In this document: in pieces, positions 42,656 through 54,270 of the stretch
Layout: every line of letters starts with the position of its first letter
Position numbering within the stretch: position 1 is the first letter of the stretch
NCBI RefSeq assembly: GCF_040958095.1
Contig: NC_091156.1
Coordinates: forward strand, 20,903,175-20,967,174
DNA length: 64,000 nucleotides
Direction of reading: 5' to 3'
Source: Procambarus clarkii
Taxonomy: Eukaryota; Arthropoda; Malacostraca; Decapoda; Cambaridae
The notes under the pieces: model-generated
Databases searched by the model: none
What the model was told of the DNA's origin: nothing
What the model saw: only the letters and a program-made list of their open reading frames with translations
Program-made: the position numbers and the translations under genes

Positions 42656-45531
42656 AAACCAGCGTTGAATGTAATGAAACGCCATTTTCTGGGTAAGCTT
42701 CGGAGGCTCCCTGGAGCTTATCTGGCTAATGTATGTTATATTAGACTGGGACATTAGCTAAGAAGTTCAGACCTACCAGGGACCAGCGCCAGAATCTGGC
42801 CCCTTCAGAGAGGTTTCAGGGAGCAATGACCCTGGAAAACTCCCCTTGTTGTGGGGGTTTTCCTTATCTGCCATCGACCAGGGTTAGGCACCCAGAAAGG
42901 TAGGCATAACAAAACAAACCTCTCATGGTAAAAGGCTAAAACACAAAACTGAACAGAGAGGTAGAAGCTCCCTACAATCCCAAGGAAACAAGCAAACATC
43001 ACACTTTACTGCCGCGCCGATCGTCCGTGCAGCCCTCCCCGCCCCGAGAAAGGGAGGGGGGCCCCCGGACCTCACCGTACCAGCTGCCTAGCATCAGTTA
43101 GGAAGCTAAGCTTCAACCAGTGCCAAAAAACCGCCGACCGGTGGGAGGGAGGGTTGCCAGGGAGCCTCCGGAGCTCACCCAGAAAATGGCGTTTCATTAC
43201 ATTCAACGCTGGTTTTCTGTGGGGAGCCCCTACGGCTCCCTGGAACTTCATACCCAAAGAGAAGGAAAAGAAAGGGATGACCCTGAAGGTGGCCGCCACA
43301 AACTCAGACAGGAGCAGACACGCACATAAAGAACGGGCGGCCAGGAACCTGTGCGACCCTCAAATCTTTACGCCCGAAATGAGCCCTAGACGTCACCAAC
43401 ACAGCAGCGAAAGCTGCAAAGCACAGCCCCCAAACAGAACCCCCAGGGAATCAGCCAAAACAGACAGAAAGCCGAGAGACAAGGTGTGGGAGCAAGCATA
43501 AACAGACAGGGACACTGAGCCCAAACCCCAGGGCCCAGACCAAAAACAGACAGAAAACGGAAAAACCGGTGTAAAAAACAACACCCAAGCGTTCCCAGAG
43601 GAACAGAAGACAGGCAGAAAACACCAGAGAAGCACAAACCCCTGAAAGAGGTGATAAACTCACCCAAGACGCTAGCTCAGACACCCAGGCGCATGTAAAC
43701 AAACCGCAATGCCGCCCTGGTGGCCAGGCCGGGATACCAGCAGAAGAAAATGGCCACCAGAAACAGGGGGCCGTGAAAGCAATAGATACGAAAACACGCC
43801 AGCAAATGTGGGAAGCAAGCAGACTAGATGGACGAAAAATTCCGCCCAGAAGCAGAAAATCCAGGCCGGGGCAAACAGCCCCAGAACTGCTAGCAGGCAT
43901 CCAGCACAGCCCCGGGAACCCGCAAAAGAGGCCCCAGGGCACAGCCGTCCTCCATGCTCTCTGCCCTTAAAGAAAAGGAAGACTCCAGGGAAAAGGCAGC
44001 AAGAAAGGGCCACTGGTAAGACCCAGAGCCATGGCAGGAGGAACAGGCTCGAAAACCTCCGTCCCCAACCCGAACTGGGCAGCCCCCGAAACTGCCCGAG
44101 TCTCGGCTCCAACTAAACCCTGCCCCGACCCCGAAACCAGCAGATGGTCAGGTGCTGGGAACAGGGAGGGAAAAGGGCGAACAGCACCTAACCAAAACGG
44201 GGCGGCCCTGGGGCATCCGAGTGGGAAACCAACCTAGCGCGTTGTAGCAACCTAAACCAAGCTTGCAATGCGGATGCCACCTGCAACAGTAACAACATCA
44301 GGAGAATACTGGAGAACAAGCAGAGAACAACTTGCAAGACTCCGGGTCAAGGTGTCAGTGACCCAACAGGCATCATGACAGAGGTAAAAGTGGCAACTGT
44401 CACCCGGAGACAAGGGCACAGCAACCAACGAACCTGCACAAGATGGGTTGGAACCCGAAAGACACACTCAATGGTCCACCGAGCCCCGACAGGGTTTTCC
44501 AGGGCCCGTAGGGTAAACACTACGAGAAGCCCGGGCAAGGTGTTGCTAACCGGTTAAACACCCAAAACAAACAAGGTGTAGAGGACAACACTGAAAAACC
44601 CTGCGACATGTACAATCACAGGGGTCTAGCAGAGAGCCACCAAACACTACTAGTGGAACTACAGCCACACTAGGTAGAACCCCACCAGGCAAATGAAAAT
44701 AAAAGAAAAGAATAACCCCGCAAAAGTACACCATCCCCAGAGACAAGAAGAACCGGTCACCGATTAAGTGGCAGGTCGCGCAACACCTTGATGCCCCAAC
44801 CAGCACAATACCAGTCCCTGCCCAGGGCCAAACAAGGGCCCCAAGCCCCAGCTGGCACCAAGGGTGAGGCAAATGCCGAGCAGCAAGAACCTCTACGGGA
44901 ATGGTTCCCGAACGCCCCAGGGAAGATAATTCTGTAATACAGGGACTGTGCTCACAGGGCGCTTAGGGAAGGAAGCCCCTAAGCGCATGCAGCCCCGGTA
45001 CTGATGAGGAACAACTGGCCACCGCACAACACAACACACGGCAGTGAACGCCGCCTAGGAAACTGAGGCCAGAGAAGCGTCTGTCCCAGTTGACATTAGC
45101 TTACGAACTGATGCTAGGCAGCCGGCGAGGTGAGGTCCGGGGGGCCCCCCTCCCCCTCTCGAGGTGGGGAGGGCTGCGCGGACGATCGGCGCAGCAGTAA
45201 AGTGTGATGTTTGCTTATTTGCTTGTTTCCTTGGGATTGTAGGGAGTTTCTATCTCTCTGTTCGGTTTTGTGTTTTAGTTTTTTACCATGTGGGGTTTGT
45301 TTTGTTATGCCTACCTTTCTGGGGTGCCTAACCCCGGTCAATGGCAGATAAGGAAAACCCCAACCACAAGGGGGTTTTCCAGGGCCATTGCTCCCTGAAA
45401 CCTCTCTGAAGAGGCCAGGTTCTGGCATTGGTCCCTGGTAGGTCTGAACTCCTTAGCTAATGTCCCGGTCTAATATAACATACATTAGCCTGATAAGCTC
45501 CATGGAGCTGTAGGGGCTCCCCACAGAAAAC
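42656..45531 (-). mobile_element. DIRS copy N, internally deleted (2.9 kb)
   Basis: Left terminal repeat 42656-43110, ICR 43157-43248, the last part of the recombinase (43250-43410), gag remnant (43420-44470), leader, right terminal repeat 45110-45531. Recombinase sequence passes straight into gag sequence at gctgcaaagcacag (43414-43427). Against copy B this removes RT, RNase H and most of the recombinase, with gcaaa shared at both break points. N would need another element's proteins to move. Its right end joins the left end of copy I at one AAAC (45528-45531). Confidence 0.85.
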
Positions 45532-46249
45532 CAGCGTTGAACACAATGAAACGCTATTTTCTGGGCAAGACCCGGAGACTCCCCAGAGCTATTTCAGGCT
45601 AATGTGTATATATAAGACCGTGGCAACAGTCAATCGATGGAGTTCTAGGTCTACTGGGGACCAGCGCCATTTCCCGGCCCCCCCTCAAAGAGGTATGAGG
45701 AGCAATGGCCTATAGACCCCCATGTAATTGGAGGCAGTCTATCTCTGCCATCTACCAGGTCAGGCACTCAGAAAGGTAGGAATTCCAAAACAAACTACAG
45801 CTGGTTAAAAATTGCAAAGCGAAAGTCGTACTCCCCCATTGAAAACAAGCAAACAAGCATGACGTCACCACAGCCGCCGCACCACTGTCTGCACACCACT
45901 GAAGGGGGGTCCCAGACCTCCCGTGCCAACTACTCAACCCCAATTCAGAGGCTTTTGTGTTTGGCGGTGATTGATTGACTCTGGCTACATTCTTTTGAGC
46001 AGTGCTGTCCATAGCAGAGTTGTTGTTCTGTGTGGTGGTTGTGTGCGAGCCATGAGTAACACAAAGAGTACTGGGGCTGTATGTGCCTAGGGCCACCTTC
46101 CCTAGGTGCCCTGTAAGTACTGCCCTTATGGTTTAGACTTATCTTCCATGAGCCGTTTGGGAGACTACCTCGGCGTGGTTCTTTTGCTGCTCAGTGATTG
46201 CCCACCCTTCGGGTCAGCTGGGGTTGATCTTATTCATGTTTGACCTTGA

Positions 46250-48145
46250 CCTTGCCTGTTGGGTCATAAATATTTTTTCTCCTATGCAAAATCAAGATCA
46301 AAAACCACATCTAGTATCGGGCCCCTGCGAAAGGGAGATGGAACTTTCACCGATGACAACAAAGAAATGAGCGAGTTACTGAGGAAGCAGTACGACTCTG
46401 TTTTCAGCGAGCCATTAAATGCACTAAAGATTGATAACCCAAATGAATTTTTCATGGATATGATACCAACATCAAATCATATATCAGACGTCGCCCTATC
46501 CCCACTAGATTTTGAAGAAGCCATAAACAGTATGCCTATGCACTCTGCACCAGGCCCGGATTCTTGGAACTCCATATTCATCAAGAACTGTAAAAAACCA
46601 CTATCGCAGGCCCTTCACATTCTGTGGAGACAAAGCCTAGATACTGGCATTATCCCTGACATACTAAAAACAGCAGAGATAGCACCACTCTATAAAGGAG
46701 GAAATAAGGCAGAGGCAAAAAATTACAGACCGATAGCACTAACATCGCACATCATAAAAATTTTTGAGAGAGTGCTAAGAAGTAAGATCACAAAATACAT
46801 GGAATCACAGCATCTCCATAACCCCGGACAACATGGTTTCAGAACAGGGCGCTCTTGCCTGTCGCAGTTGCTGGACCACTATGATATGGCATTAGATGCT
46901 ATGGAAGACAAACAAAAAGCTGATGTAAATTACACAGATTTCGCAAAAGCTTTTGATAAATGTGACCATGGTGTTATTGAACATAAAATGCGTTCAAAAG
47001 GAATTACCGGGAAAATTGGCAGATGGATCTACAATTTCCTGACTAACAGAACCCAATGTGTAATAGTCAACAAAATAAAATCCACCCCATCAACCGGGAA
47101 GAGCTCAGTCCCCCAGGGTACTGTGCTTGCTCCAGTACTCTTTCTCATCCTCATATCGGACATAGACCAGAACACAACCTATAGCACTGTATCATCCTTT
47201 GCAGATGACACTAGGATTTTCATGAGAGTTGGCAACATAGAGGACACGGCAAACATCCAATCAGATGTAGATCAGGTCTTTCTATGGGCTACAGAAAATA
47301 ATATGGTGTTTAACGAAGATAAGTTCCAGCTCATGCACTACGGAAAAATTGAAAATATAAAAACAGAAACCACGTACAAAACTCAGGCAAACCATAACAT
47401 AGAACGAAAAGGCAATGTAAAGGATCTGGGTGTACTCATGTCGGAAGACCTTACCTTTAAAGAACACAATAAAGTAGCCGTCACAACTGCAAGAAAAATG
47501 ACAGGTTGGATAACAAAAACTTTTCACACTAGAGATGCTATACCGATGATGATACTTTTCAAAACGCTTGTGCTCTCTAGAGTGGAGTACTGCTGCACAA
47601 TGACAGCCCCTTTCAAAGCTGGAGAAATTGCCGACCTGGAGAGCGTGCAGAGATCCTTTATTGCTAGAATCCACTCAGTAAAACATCTAAATTACTAGGA
47701 CCGACTAAAGAGCCTAAATCTGTACTCCCTTGAGCGCAGGCGGGAGAGATACATAATAATTTACACGTGGAAAATATTAGAGGGGCTGGTCCCAAACCTG
47801 CACACAGAAATAACATCACATGAGACCAGAAGACATGGCAGGATGTGCAGAATACCCCCGTTGAAAAGCAGAGGTGCAACAGGTACTCTGAGAGAGAACT
47901 CTATCAACATCAGAGGCCCGAGACTGATCAACACGCTTCCACTACACATAAGGGGCATAACTGGCCGACCCCTCACAGTGTTCAAGAGAGAACTGGATAA
48001 GCACCTCCAAAGGATACCTGATCAACCAGGCTGCGAGCAGCCGCGTCTAACAGCCTGGTTGATCAGTCCAGCAACCAGGAGGCCTGGTCGACGACCGGAC
48101 CGCGGGGACACTAAGCCCCGGAAGCACCTCAAGGTAAGGTAACCT
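46250..48145 (+). mobile_element. 5'-truncated but well-preserved LINE
   Basis: The coding part (46259 to about 48010) is followed by a 3' tail at 48030-48145: aggcctggtcgacgaccgga, ccgcggggacactaagcccc and cacctcaaggtaaggtaacc. The same tail ends the tRNA-derived SINE at 55745-55998 and the pieces at 12578-12655, 21056-21118 and 58502-58545. It is inserted in DIRS copy I. The 5' part including the endonuclease is absent. Confidence 0.9.
46259..48020 (+). pseudogene. LINE reverse transcriptase, one nonsense codon
   Basis: A 479-codon open frame (46259-47698) continues in the same frame after a single TAG (47696-47698) that replaces the tryptophan of HLNYWDRLK, kept in the relative at 20290. 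Motifs: HSAPGPDSWNSIFIK, NYRPIALTSHIIKIFERVLR, QHGFRTGRSCLSQLLDHYD, VNYTDFAKAFDKCDH (motif A), SSVPQGTVLAPVLFLILISD (motif B) and SSFADDTRIF (motif C with both Asp). C-terminal: RRRERYIIIYTWKILEGLVP and RGPRLINTLPLHIRGITGRP. Apart from truncation and the stop it looks recent. Confidence 0.9.
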
Positions 48146-49199
48146 CAAGGCAAGGGTAGGAGATAGTATTATTGCTGGCTGGGGGTGCAAGGTACTGTGC
48201 AGCTGTCTGATATATACATAACGGCCCTTGTGGATTTGTTCATAGCAGCAGCTTCTGTTCCCCAGGAGACGTTGTGCTTTTGCAGGGGTTTTATTTTTTG
48301 TTGTTTTGTTTTGCCTGATGAGGGTCTGTCTGGTGGGGGTCTACCTGGTGTGGCTGTAGGACCACTTGAATGATTTTAGTGGCCTTTTGCTAGGTTCCCG
48401 TGATTGTATACATCACAGGTGTTCAACTTGTTTTAGTTTGTTTGCTTGGTAGCTCTGGGATAACCGGTTAGCAGTACCTCGCCTGGGCTTTCCTTAGCAG
48501 TCAGCCTAAGGGCCCTAGGAACCCCCATTGGGGCTCACTGGTCTGATGGAGAAGACCTCTGAGTCCCACCTACCTTCATGAGAGTTTGAAGGTTGCTCTG
48601 TCTCCTTATCTCAGCGTGAGATTCATCGTCTTTGCCTCCGCCATGCTGCCTGTTGGGTCGATGACAACTTTGACCCAGAGTCTTGCGAGTGGTGTTCCTT
48701 GAATGTACTCCAGTTCACCCAGTCCAATAATACTGTTGAAGTGCAAGCAGCATCTGCGTAGCATGCGCGGTTTAGGTTGCTGCAACTCTCTAGGTTAATT
48801 ACCTTTCCAGATGCCCCACGGCTGCCCCACTTTGGTTATAAGGACCTGAACTTAGGGGTGTTAGTTGCTTTGACTCTAGTTTCATCCGCGCCCACTTGTC
48901 CTTCCCCTGCTGTGGTTCATCCTGCTCCCCCCTCCCCACCCTTTCCCTGCTCCCAAATGTCTGAGGATTTCGAAGTCGGGGTAGGGTTTTCTTGGTGGTG
49001 AGACTCGGGGCGGCTTCGGGAACTGCCTCTTCCTGATAAGCGGCAGAGGCATTCGAGTCGATCTAAAGACCAGGCTTGCACAGTCTGCCGACACGTGAGA
49101 CAGGGCCAGGTAACATGCCACCACTGCCTCCCATAAAAAGGGAGTGAGCAAGTTGAGGAAAGCTGCCAAAGCCAGAACTGCAGTCAACAAGGCAACCAC

Positions 49200-49850
49200 A
49201 CCAGGTACAGACACTGAGATAATTTGTGTCCCCTTGTTTGCGTACCACCTGTGTTAAACAGTTTATCCTTATCTACCCTGTCAATTCCTCTGAGAATTTT
49301 GTAGGTAGTGATCATGTCTCCCCTTATTCTTCTGTCTTCCAGTATCGTGAGGTGCATTTCACGCAGCCTTTCCTTGTAACTCATGCCTCTTAGTTCTGGG
49401 ACTAGCCTAGTGGCATACCTCTGAACTTTTTTCAGGCTATGTCTTATGCTCGACAAGGTACAGACTCCATGCTGGGGCTGCATACTCCACGACTGGTCTT
49501 ACATATGTGATATACAAGGTTCTGAATAATTCCTTACACAGGTTCCTGAAGGCAGTTCTGATGTTAGCCAGCCTTGCATACATAGCAAATGTTATTCTCT
49601 TCATGTGGATTTCAGGAGACAGGTTTGGTGTAATATAAACTCCTAGATCTTTCTCTCTGTTCGTTTCATAAAGGACTTCATCTCCCATTTGGTATCCTGT
49701 GTCTGGCCTCCTGTTTCCACCACCTAGTTTTATTACTTTACAATTACTCGGGTTGAACTTTAGTAGCCATTTGTTGGACCATTCATTCACTTTGTCTAGG
49801 TCATCTAGTAGCCTCATACTATCTACCTCTGTCATAATCTTTGCACGACC
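49200..49850 (-). mobile_element. LINE fragment, family of 1-2290
   Basis: Minus frames read RLLDDLDKVNEWSNKWLLKF, NPSNCKVIKLGGGNRRPDTG and YITYVRPVVEYAAPAWSLYL (49830-49440), then LKKVQRYATRLVPELRGMSY and RIRGDMITTYKILRGIDRVD (49440-49230). This is nearly the same as the copy at 1400-2000. A frameshift lies near 49440. Both ends are truncated. Confidence 0.85.
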
Positions 49851-50463
49851 ATGAGAAAAATTGGAGCAAACAAGTAGTGCACAAGCAGTGCAAAAGCACA
49901 GCCCAAGAACATCTGAAAGACAAAGCTCACTTTTCACCACTAAGTGTCCAGGTTAGCAAAAAACCAGCGTTGAATGTAATGAAACGCCATTTTCTGGGTG
50001 AGTCCCGGAGGCTCCCCGGAGCTATCCATGGTTGATATGGATACCCTAACTATTTTGCATCAGTCGATGTGGGTGGAGTTCTAGGCCTACCGGGGACCAC
50101 GAGCCAGAACCTGGCCCCCTCAGAGAGGCACGGGGAGCAATGGCCCATAGAAATGCACATGTGATTTGGAGCATTCTATATCTGCCATCGACCGAGACAG
50201 GCACCCAGAAAGGTAAGCGCCACAAAACAAACCCCTATTCTGGTTAAACAACAAAATCGACAAACGAGTGGACAGAACTCCCCCAGGAAAACGAACTAAC
50301 AAGCATGACGTCACGCGAGCCCCGCCGCATGTCTGCGCAGCTCCCCCCTCCCTGGGAGGGGACTGGGGGAGCCCCAGACCCCCGCGCCGGCGATCCCCGC
50401 CCCAGTTCTGAGGCTGGATATCAAAACCGTGAAAAACCCGCCGACCGGAGGGCGGGAGGGTGC

Positions 50464-50554
50464 CGGGGAGCCTCCGGGACTCACTTAGAAAATGGCGTTT
50501 CATTACATTCAACGCTGGTTTTCTGGGGGGAGCCCCTACGGCTCCCCGGAGCTA
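50464..50554. other. Internal complementary region of copy K
   Basis: Reads gccggggagcctccgggact ... aatggcgtttcattacattc ... gggggagcccctacggctcc, the complement of the joined ends of copy K. Confidence 0.8.
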
Positions 50555-50570
50555 CCTCACCAAAGACTAC

Positions 50571-50985
50571 CTAAAAAACAAGGGGACATACCCGGGAGGC
50601 GGTAGGAGAATCACTCCACAACACGAAGTCGAGACAACAACCCAAGGTAGAGCATTCGCCAGAAAAGGGGGAGAACGGCCGCAGACGAAGAAAACCTATG
50701 ATCACGACAATAGGAGCCAAAAACCACTGCGCCTGCGAAGAGCAAGAAGCTCTGCCACACGGCACCCAGAGGCGAATGCCAACACAAAAAGAAAACCGAG
50801 GCAAAGCAAACCTGACCCCAAGGAGCCACAACCACCAAGGAGAAGAAAAACAGGAGAGCACCCTGTCCAAAGACCAGGACGACACAGACAGTGCATAAGC
50901 AGGCCAGAGATGTAACAACGCACGAAACAACCTGCGAAACGGCGCAGAAGGAATATCGATACCGAAAGCTAGCAGCAGAAACCAA
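50571..50985 (-). pseudogene. DIRS recombinase N-terminal region (copy K)
   Basis: The frame from 51011 gives LAFGIDIPSAPFRRLFRALL, then LHLWPAYALSVSSWSLDRVL and SCFSSPWW, parallel to the recombinase of copy O. The active-site arginine box (SGGRVGEL in copy O) lies near 50720-50750 in a shifted frame, where ASGCRVAELLALRR can be read. The C-terminal catalytic boxes are not open. Confidence 0.65.
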
Positions 50986-52129
50986 GGTGCCAGACCCAGG
51001 AATGGCCCCAAGCCCCTCTACATCCTCCGCAAGCCAATCCTATGACAGCCCCAGGAGGGAAAAGAAAACGCAGGACCAAAATGAAAATGCCACAAGTGTG
51101 CAAGACCACCTCCACAAGTGCAGCTGACAGGGAAGGAACTCGCATAAGGAGCCGCCCCGCACCAACATCTTGCAGAAGGGCGGGAGCGAAAAGACTCATT
51201 AGGAGGAGCAAAATCGCTCCCAGGAAAACTAGGAGCACCGAGACAGTGTGAAGAGAAGAGATATTCACAAAAGAACAAAAAGGCCAACACCCAGAAGCTG
51301 CTGGGAAGAGGACCCACAAGCCCTAGAAAGGACCAGAGGGAAGCTCAACCAAATGACGACTGATGCACCAGAAAACGGGAAGGAGCAAAACAGTCCCGAA
51401 CCTTCGAGAACAAAAAGAAGCAAACACAAAGGACGAAGGCCTCAAAACCCCGTCGCACCCGAGACCAAAAGTCATGCAGAAACCCCAAGAAGAGGGGGAC
51501 ATGACGGAAGAAGGCCCGTCCCGGAAAAAGGGGCGAAGATCGTAGAAAAGCACCCACCAACAGGACGGAAACAACGGGTACAACGGACAAGGAAACCAAG
51601 CCCAGGGAGGGGCCGACGCCCACAAAGCACGTGCGGAGAGGGGGAACGGAAAACCCCACACCACAAAACCGCAAGTCCCCCCCCCAGAGGGTTAGAAACA
51701 CCCCGGCGGGGACCAACGGGGCCTGAGGCCTCTCACGTGAACCCCACCCCAGCCCCGGGAACCCACCCTGCAGGCCCCGGAGCCGAGCTGTCCCCTCAAA
51801 GCCCCAGCGTCAAGAAAACCCCGGGGCAGCCATGAAAAACACGAAGGAAGGGAGCCCACTAGGCTCTGGAACTTGAACCGAAACCGGAGGATAGGCGAGG
51901 GGCGAGATGAAGACCCTAAGCTCATCCCCAGCCAGCACAATGAGGCGAGGACAAGACAGTGAAACCAAGGAACATGGAAAAACCAGGCCCTGCACGGCAA
52001 GACCGGCAAGGAAGGAGAGCCCCAGAGGGAGCACGAAAGGGCCGAACATAACGCCACAACCAACCCCGACACGCAGCTGCAGTACCAAAACCGCAGCAAA
52101 ACGTCACCACACTCCCCGAGGAAACGACA

Positions 52130-52625
52130 GAGAAGATAGATAAATCGTACACGAGTGGCACACAAGGGGACATAGGTGGAAACCGAGCACCCAACTGAGC
52201 CACAGGGACGGTAGAAGAAACGTGTGCAGTGTAACAGGCAATCAAAGGAACACATTAGGCAGCCCAACATGGGCTGACCCCATACACAGCCCCAAGAGCA
52301 GAGATGAGAGTGCCCAAGAAGCACAGAATCCGCCCGACAGGCAGAACCCAACCTGCAAACACAAGGAGGCAAACACAAAACCTCCGACACAGGAAAACGT
52401 ACTACCAAACAGGCACCCCCACCGTTGCACTGCAGAACAAGGTGGAGGCGGGGCCCCGAACTCAAGCAAGGTTAGACAAGCATAGGAGAGGGGCAGGAGG
52501 AGTACAGGCAGGAACCGCCTCTGAAGGGACAAGAGGCCACCTGCAGACACCCGTCAACCGAGGAAGGAATCAGGTGGAGAGAACTAGAGCTGCCCAGTAT
52601 GGGCTAATAGCCCTGCAGTAGGCAC
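52130..52625 (+). mobile_element. LINE scraps within DIRS copy K
   Basis: Near 52160-52260 the plus strand has HTRGHRWKPSTQLSHRDGRR and SVTGNQRN, with shifts, as in the C-terminus of the LINE at 1-2290. At 52588-52620 tgcccagtatgggctaatag with ccctgcagta resembles another LINE 3' end. Both are short and decayed. Confidence 0.5.
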
Positions 52626-53036
52626 CTCGGGTGATACGGTCCACGTTCTCAAGTACGTATGTACACCCATTCCTACTCCCAAAAACAAAAACAGCGTCAG
52701 GACGAAGAAGACGCCAAAACCGCACCAACTCACCTGCAGAACATAGGCCCTGAAGGGCCATGACGCAAGCGTTCGAGTCCGTATCCGCCGGAGGCGGCTA
52801 GTGCGTCCACGCTGGAGAGGATGGGAGCAGTGAAGGAGGCTCCCCACCCTAGAACGCAGGGAAAAACCTCATGAATTCCACACAGCGGCACCCCAGAACA
52901 CCCCCAAAGCAACAGGGCACGGATGGGAATAAGAAAAGAACGAGAGGCGAAGCCCCCGAGAGAATTGGAGCAGAACACGTGTGCACACCGCCAGGAACCA
53001 AAACAAACTCCCACGGCGCATGCGCAGGACGCGAAA

Positions 53037-53340
53037 GAAAGTAGCCCAACCAGGCGAGAAGTAGCCCAACCAGGCAAGAAGTAGCCCAACCAGGCGAGAA
53101 GTAGCCCAACCAGGCGAGAAGTAGCCCAACCAGGCGAGAAGTAGCCCAACCAGGCGCGAAGTAGCCCAACAAGGCGAGAAGTAGCCCAACAAGGCGAGAA
53201 GTAGCCCAATAAAGCGAGAAGTAGCCCAACAAGGCCAGAAGTAGCCCAACCGGCTACAAGGGGCCCAAACGGCCACAAAGGAGCCCAAACGGCCACAAAG
53301 GAGCCCAAACGGCTACAAAGGAGCCAAAACGGCTACAAGG
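53037..53340. repeat. Two related 20-bp minisatellites in DIRS copy K
   Basis: Eleven copies of gtagcccaaccaggcgagaa (53041-53260) are followed without a gap by four copies of gagcccaaacggccacaaag. The units share agcccaa..c and the same length, so one array has changed its consensus. The frame stays open across it on the minus strand. Confidence 0.95.
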
Positions 53341-54270
53341 AGCCCAACCTGTCCAGAACAGAAGGAACCCGTATGGAGGCAAACTCCGGGACACGCAGGA
53401 GGAAGCCGCAAAGGCCAACCGCACCGCAGGCGAAGAGATGCGGTTAGCCGAAAACCTCCTGAAGACGGAACCGAAGAAACCACAGGGACACGGAACCGAA
53501 CCCGGGGAGGAGCAGAACCCAAACCCAAATCGTACGCAGAGGGGGGAAAGAAAACCCCACTCCTTGTAACAGTAAGCCCCGCTCAGAAGGACTGAAATCC
53601 AGGCGGGGTGCAATGGAGCCCAAGGCCCCCAAGGCCACTCCTCCCCAACCCCAGGAGCCTCTGCACCAGGCCCCGGGGCCGAGTCGACCTCCAAAGCCCC
53701 GGCCTCACAAGAAAAAGCCGGGGCAGCCGAGAGAGCTGAAAGAGAAGGGGGGCCCACTGATCAAAACCCCGGAGCATTGGCCGGAGGAACAGACTCAAAT
53801 GCCTCCGCAGCTACCCCGGACGGGGCAACCCCCGAAACTGCCCAAGTCTCAGAACCTCTAACCCCGCCCCGACCCCGAAGCCTGCAGATGCGTAGGGGCC
53901 GGAAGCAGGAGGGGGAAAAAACAAGGGGGGGCGTGGAAGGAACCAAGGCCGAAGCGACCAAAACCACCCAAGTGTGGGTCCCTACACAAGCGGGGCAGCA
54001 TCGGGAAGTCCGGGGAAGCGACAAACCAGAGCGCGTTGCAACATCCTACCCTGCAACGCGCGAGCTGCCTGCACCCACGGGAATTCATCAGCAGACTGGG
54101 TGAATGGAGTCACGAACACGCAACAAAGCTCGCAGGACTCAAAGGTCGAATGTGTCACCGACCCAACAGGCAGCATGACGGAGGCAAAAACAAGAAGAGT
54201 CACCCTGAGACAAAGGGACAGAGCAACCCTCAACTCGCACAAAGCAAGAGGGGACGCAAGGGTCTCCACT
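53341..54270 (-). pseudogene. DIRS gag-like ORF (copy K), frameshifted
   Basis: At 54269 METLASPLALCELRVAL opens the gene. The Cys-His block is shifted, then VQAARALQGRMLQRALVC follows, as in copy A. Pro-rich and later gag pieces continue to 53380 (VRLAFAASSCVSRSLPPYGF). A C/G run near 53925 and the array below mark breaks. Confidence 0.6.

Larger units (their letters stand above)
45528..49195 (+). mobile_element. DIRS copy I, plus orientation, interrupted by a LINE
   Basis: The left terminal repeat (45528-45960) is followed by leader sequence on the plus strand (tagggccaccttccctaggt at 46090) and, after the LINE at 46250-48145, by more leader (gttagcagtacctcgcctgg) and gag remnants at 48545-49190. 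The gag remnants have CGLH-type Cys-His residues and YLSRCPTAAPLW-like pieces in shifting frames. It ends at the LINE at 49200. It is the only clear DIRS copy opposite to AGGF1. Confidence 0.75.

Noticed and set aside
51692-52465. Open minus frame of 257 codons in DIRS copy K
   Set aside because: No motif of gag, RT or recombinase in this frame, and it crosses LINE scraps. It is a low-stop shadow.
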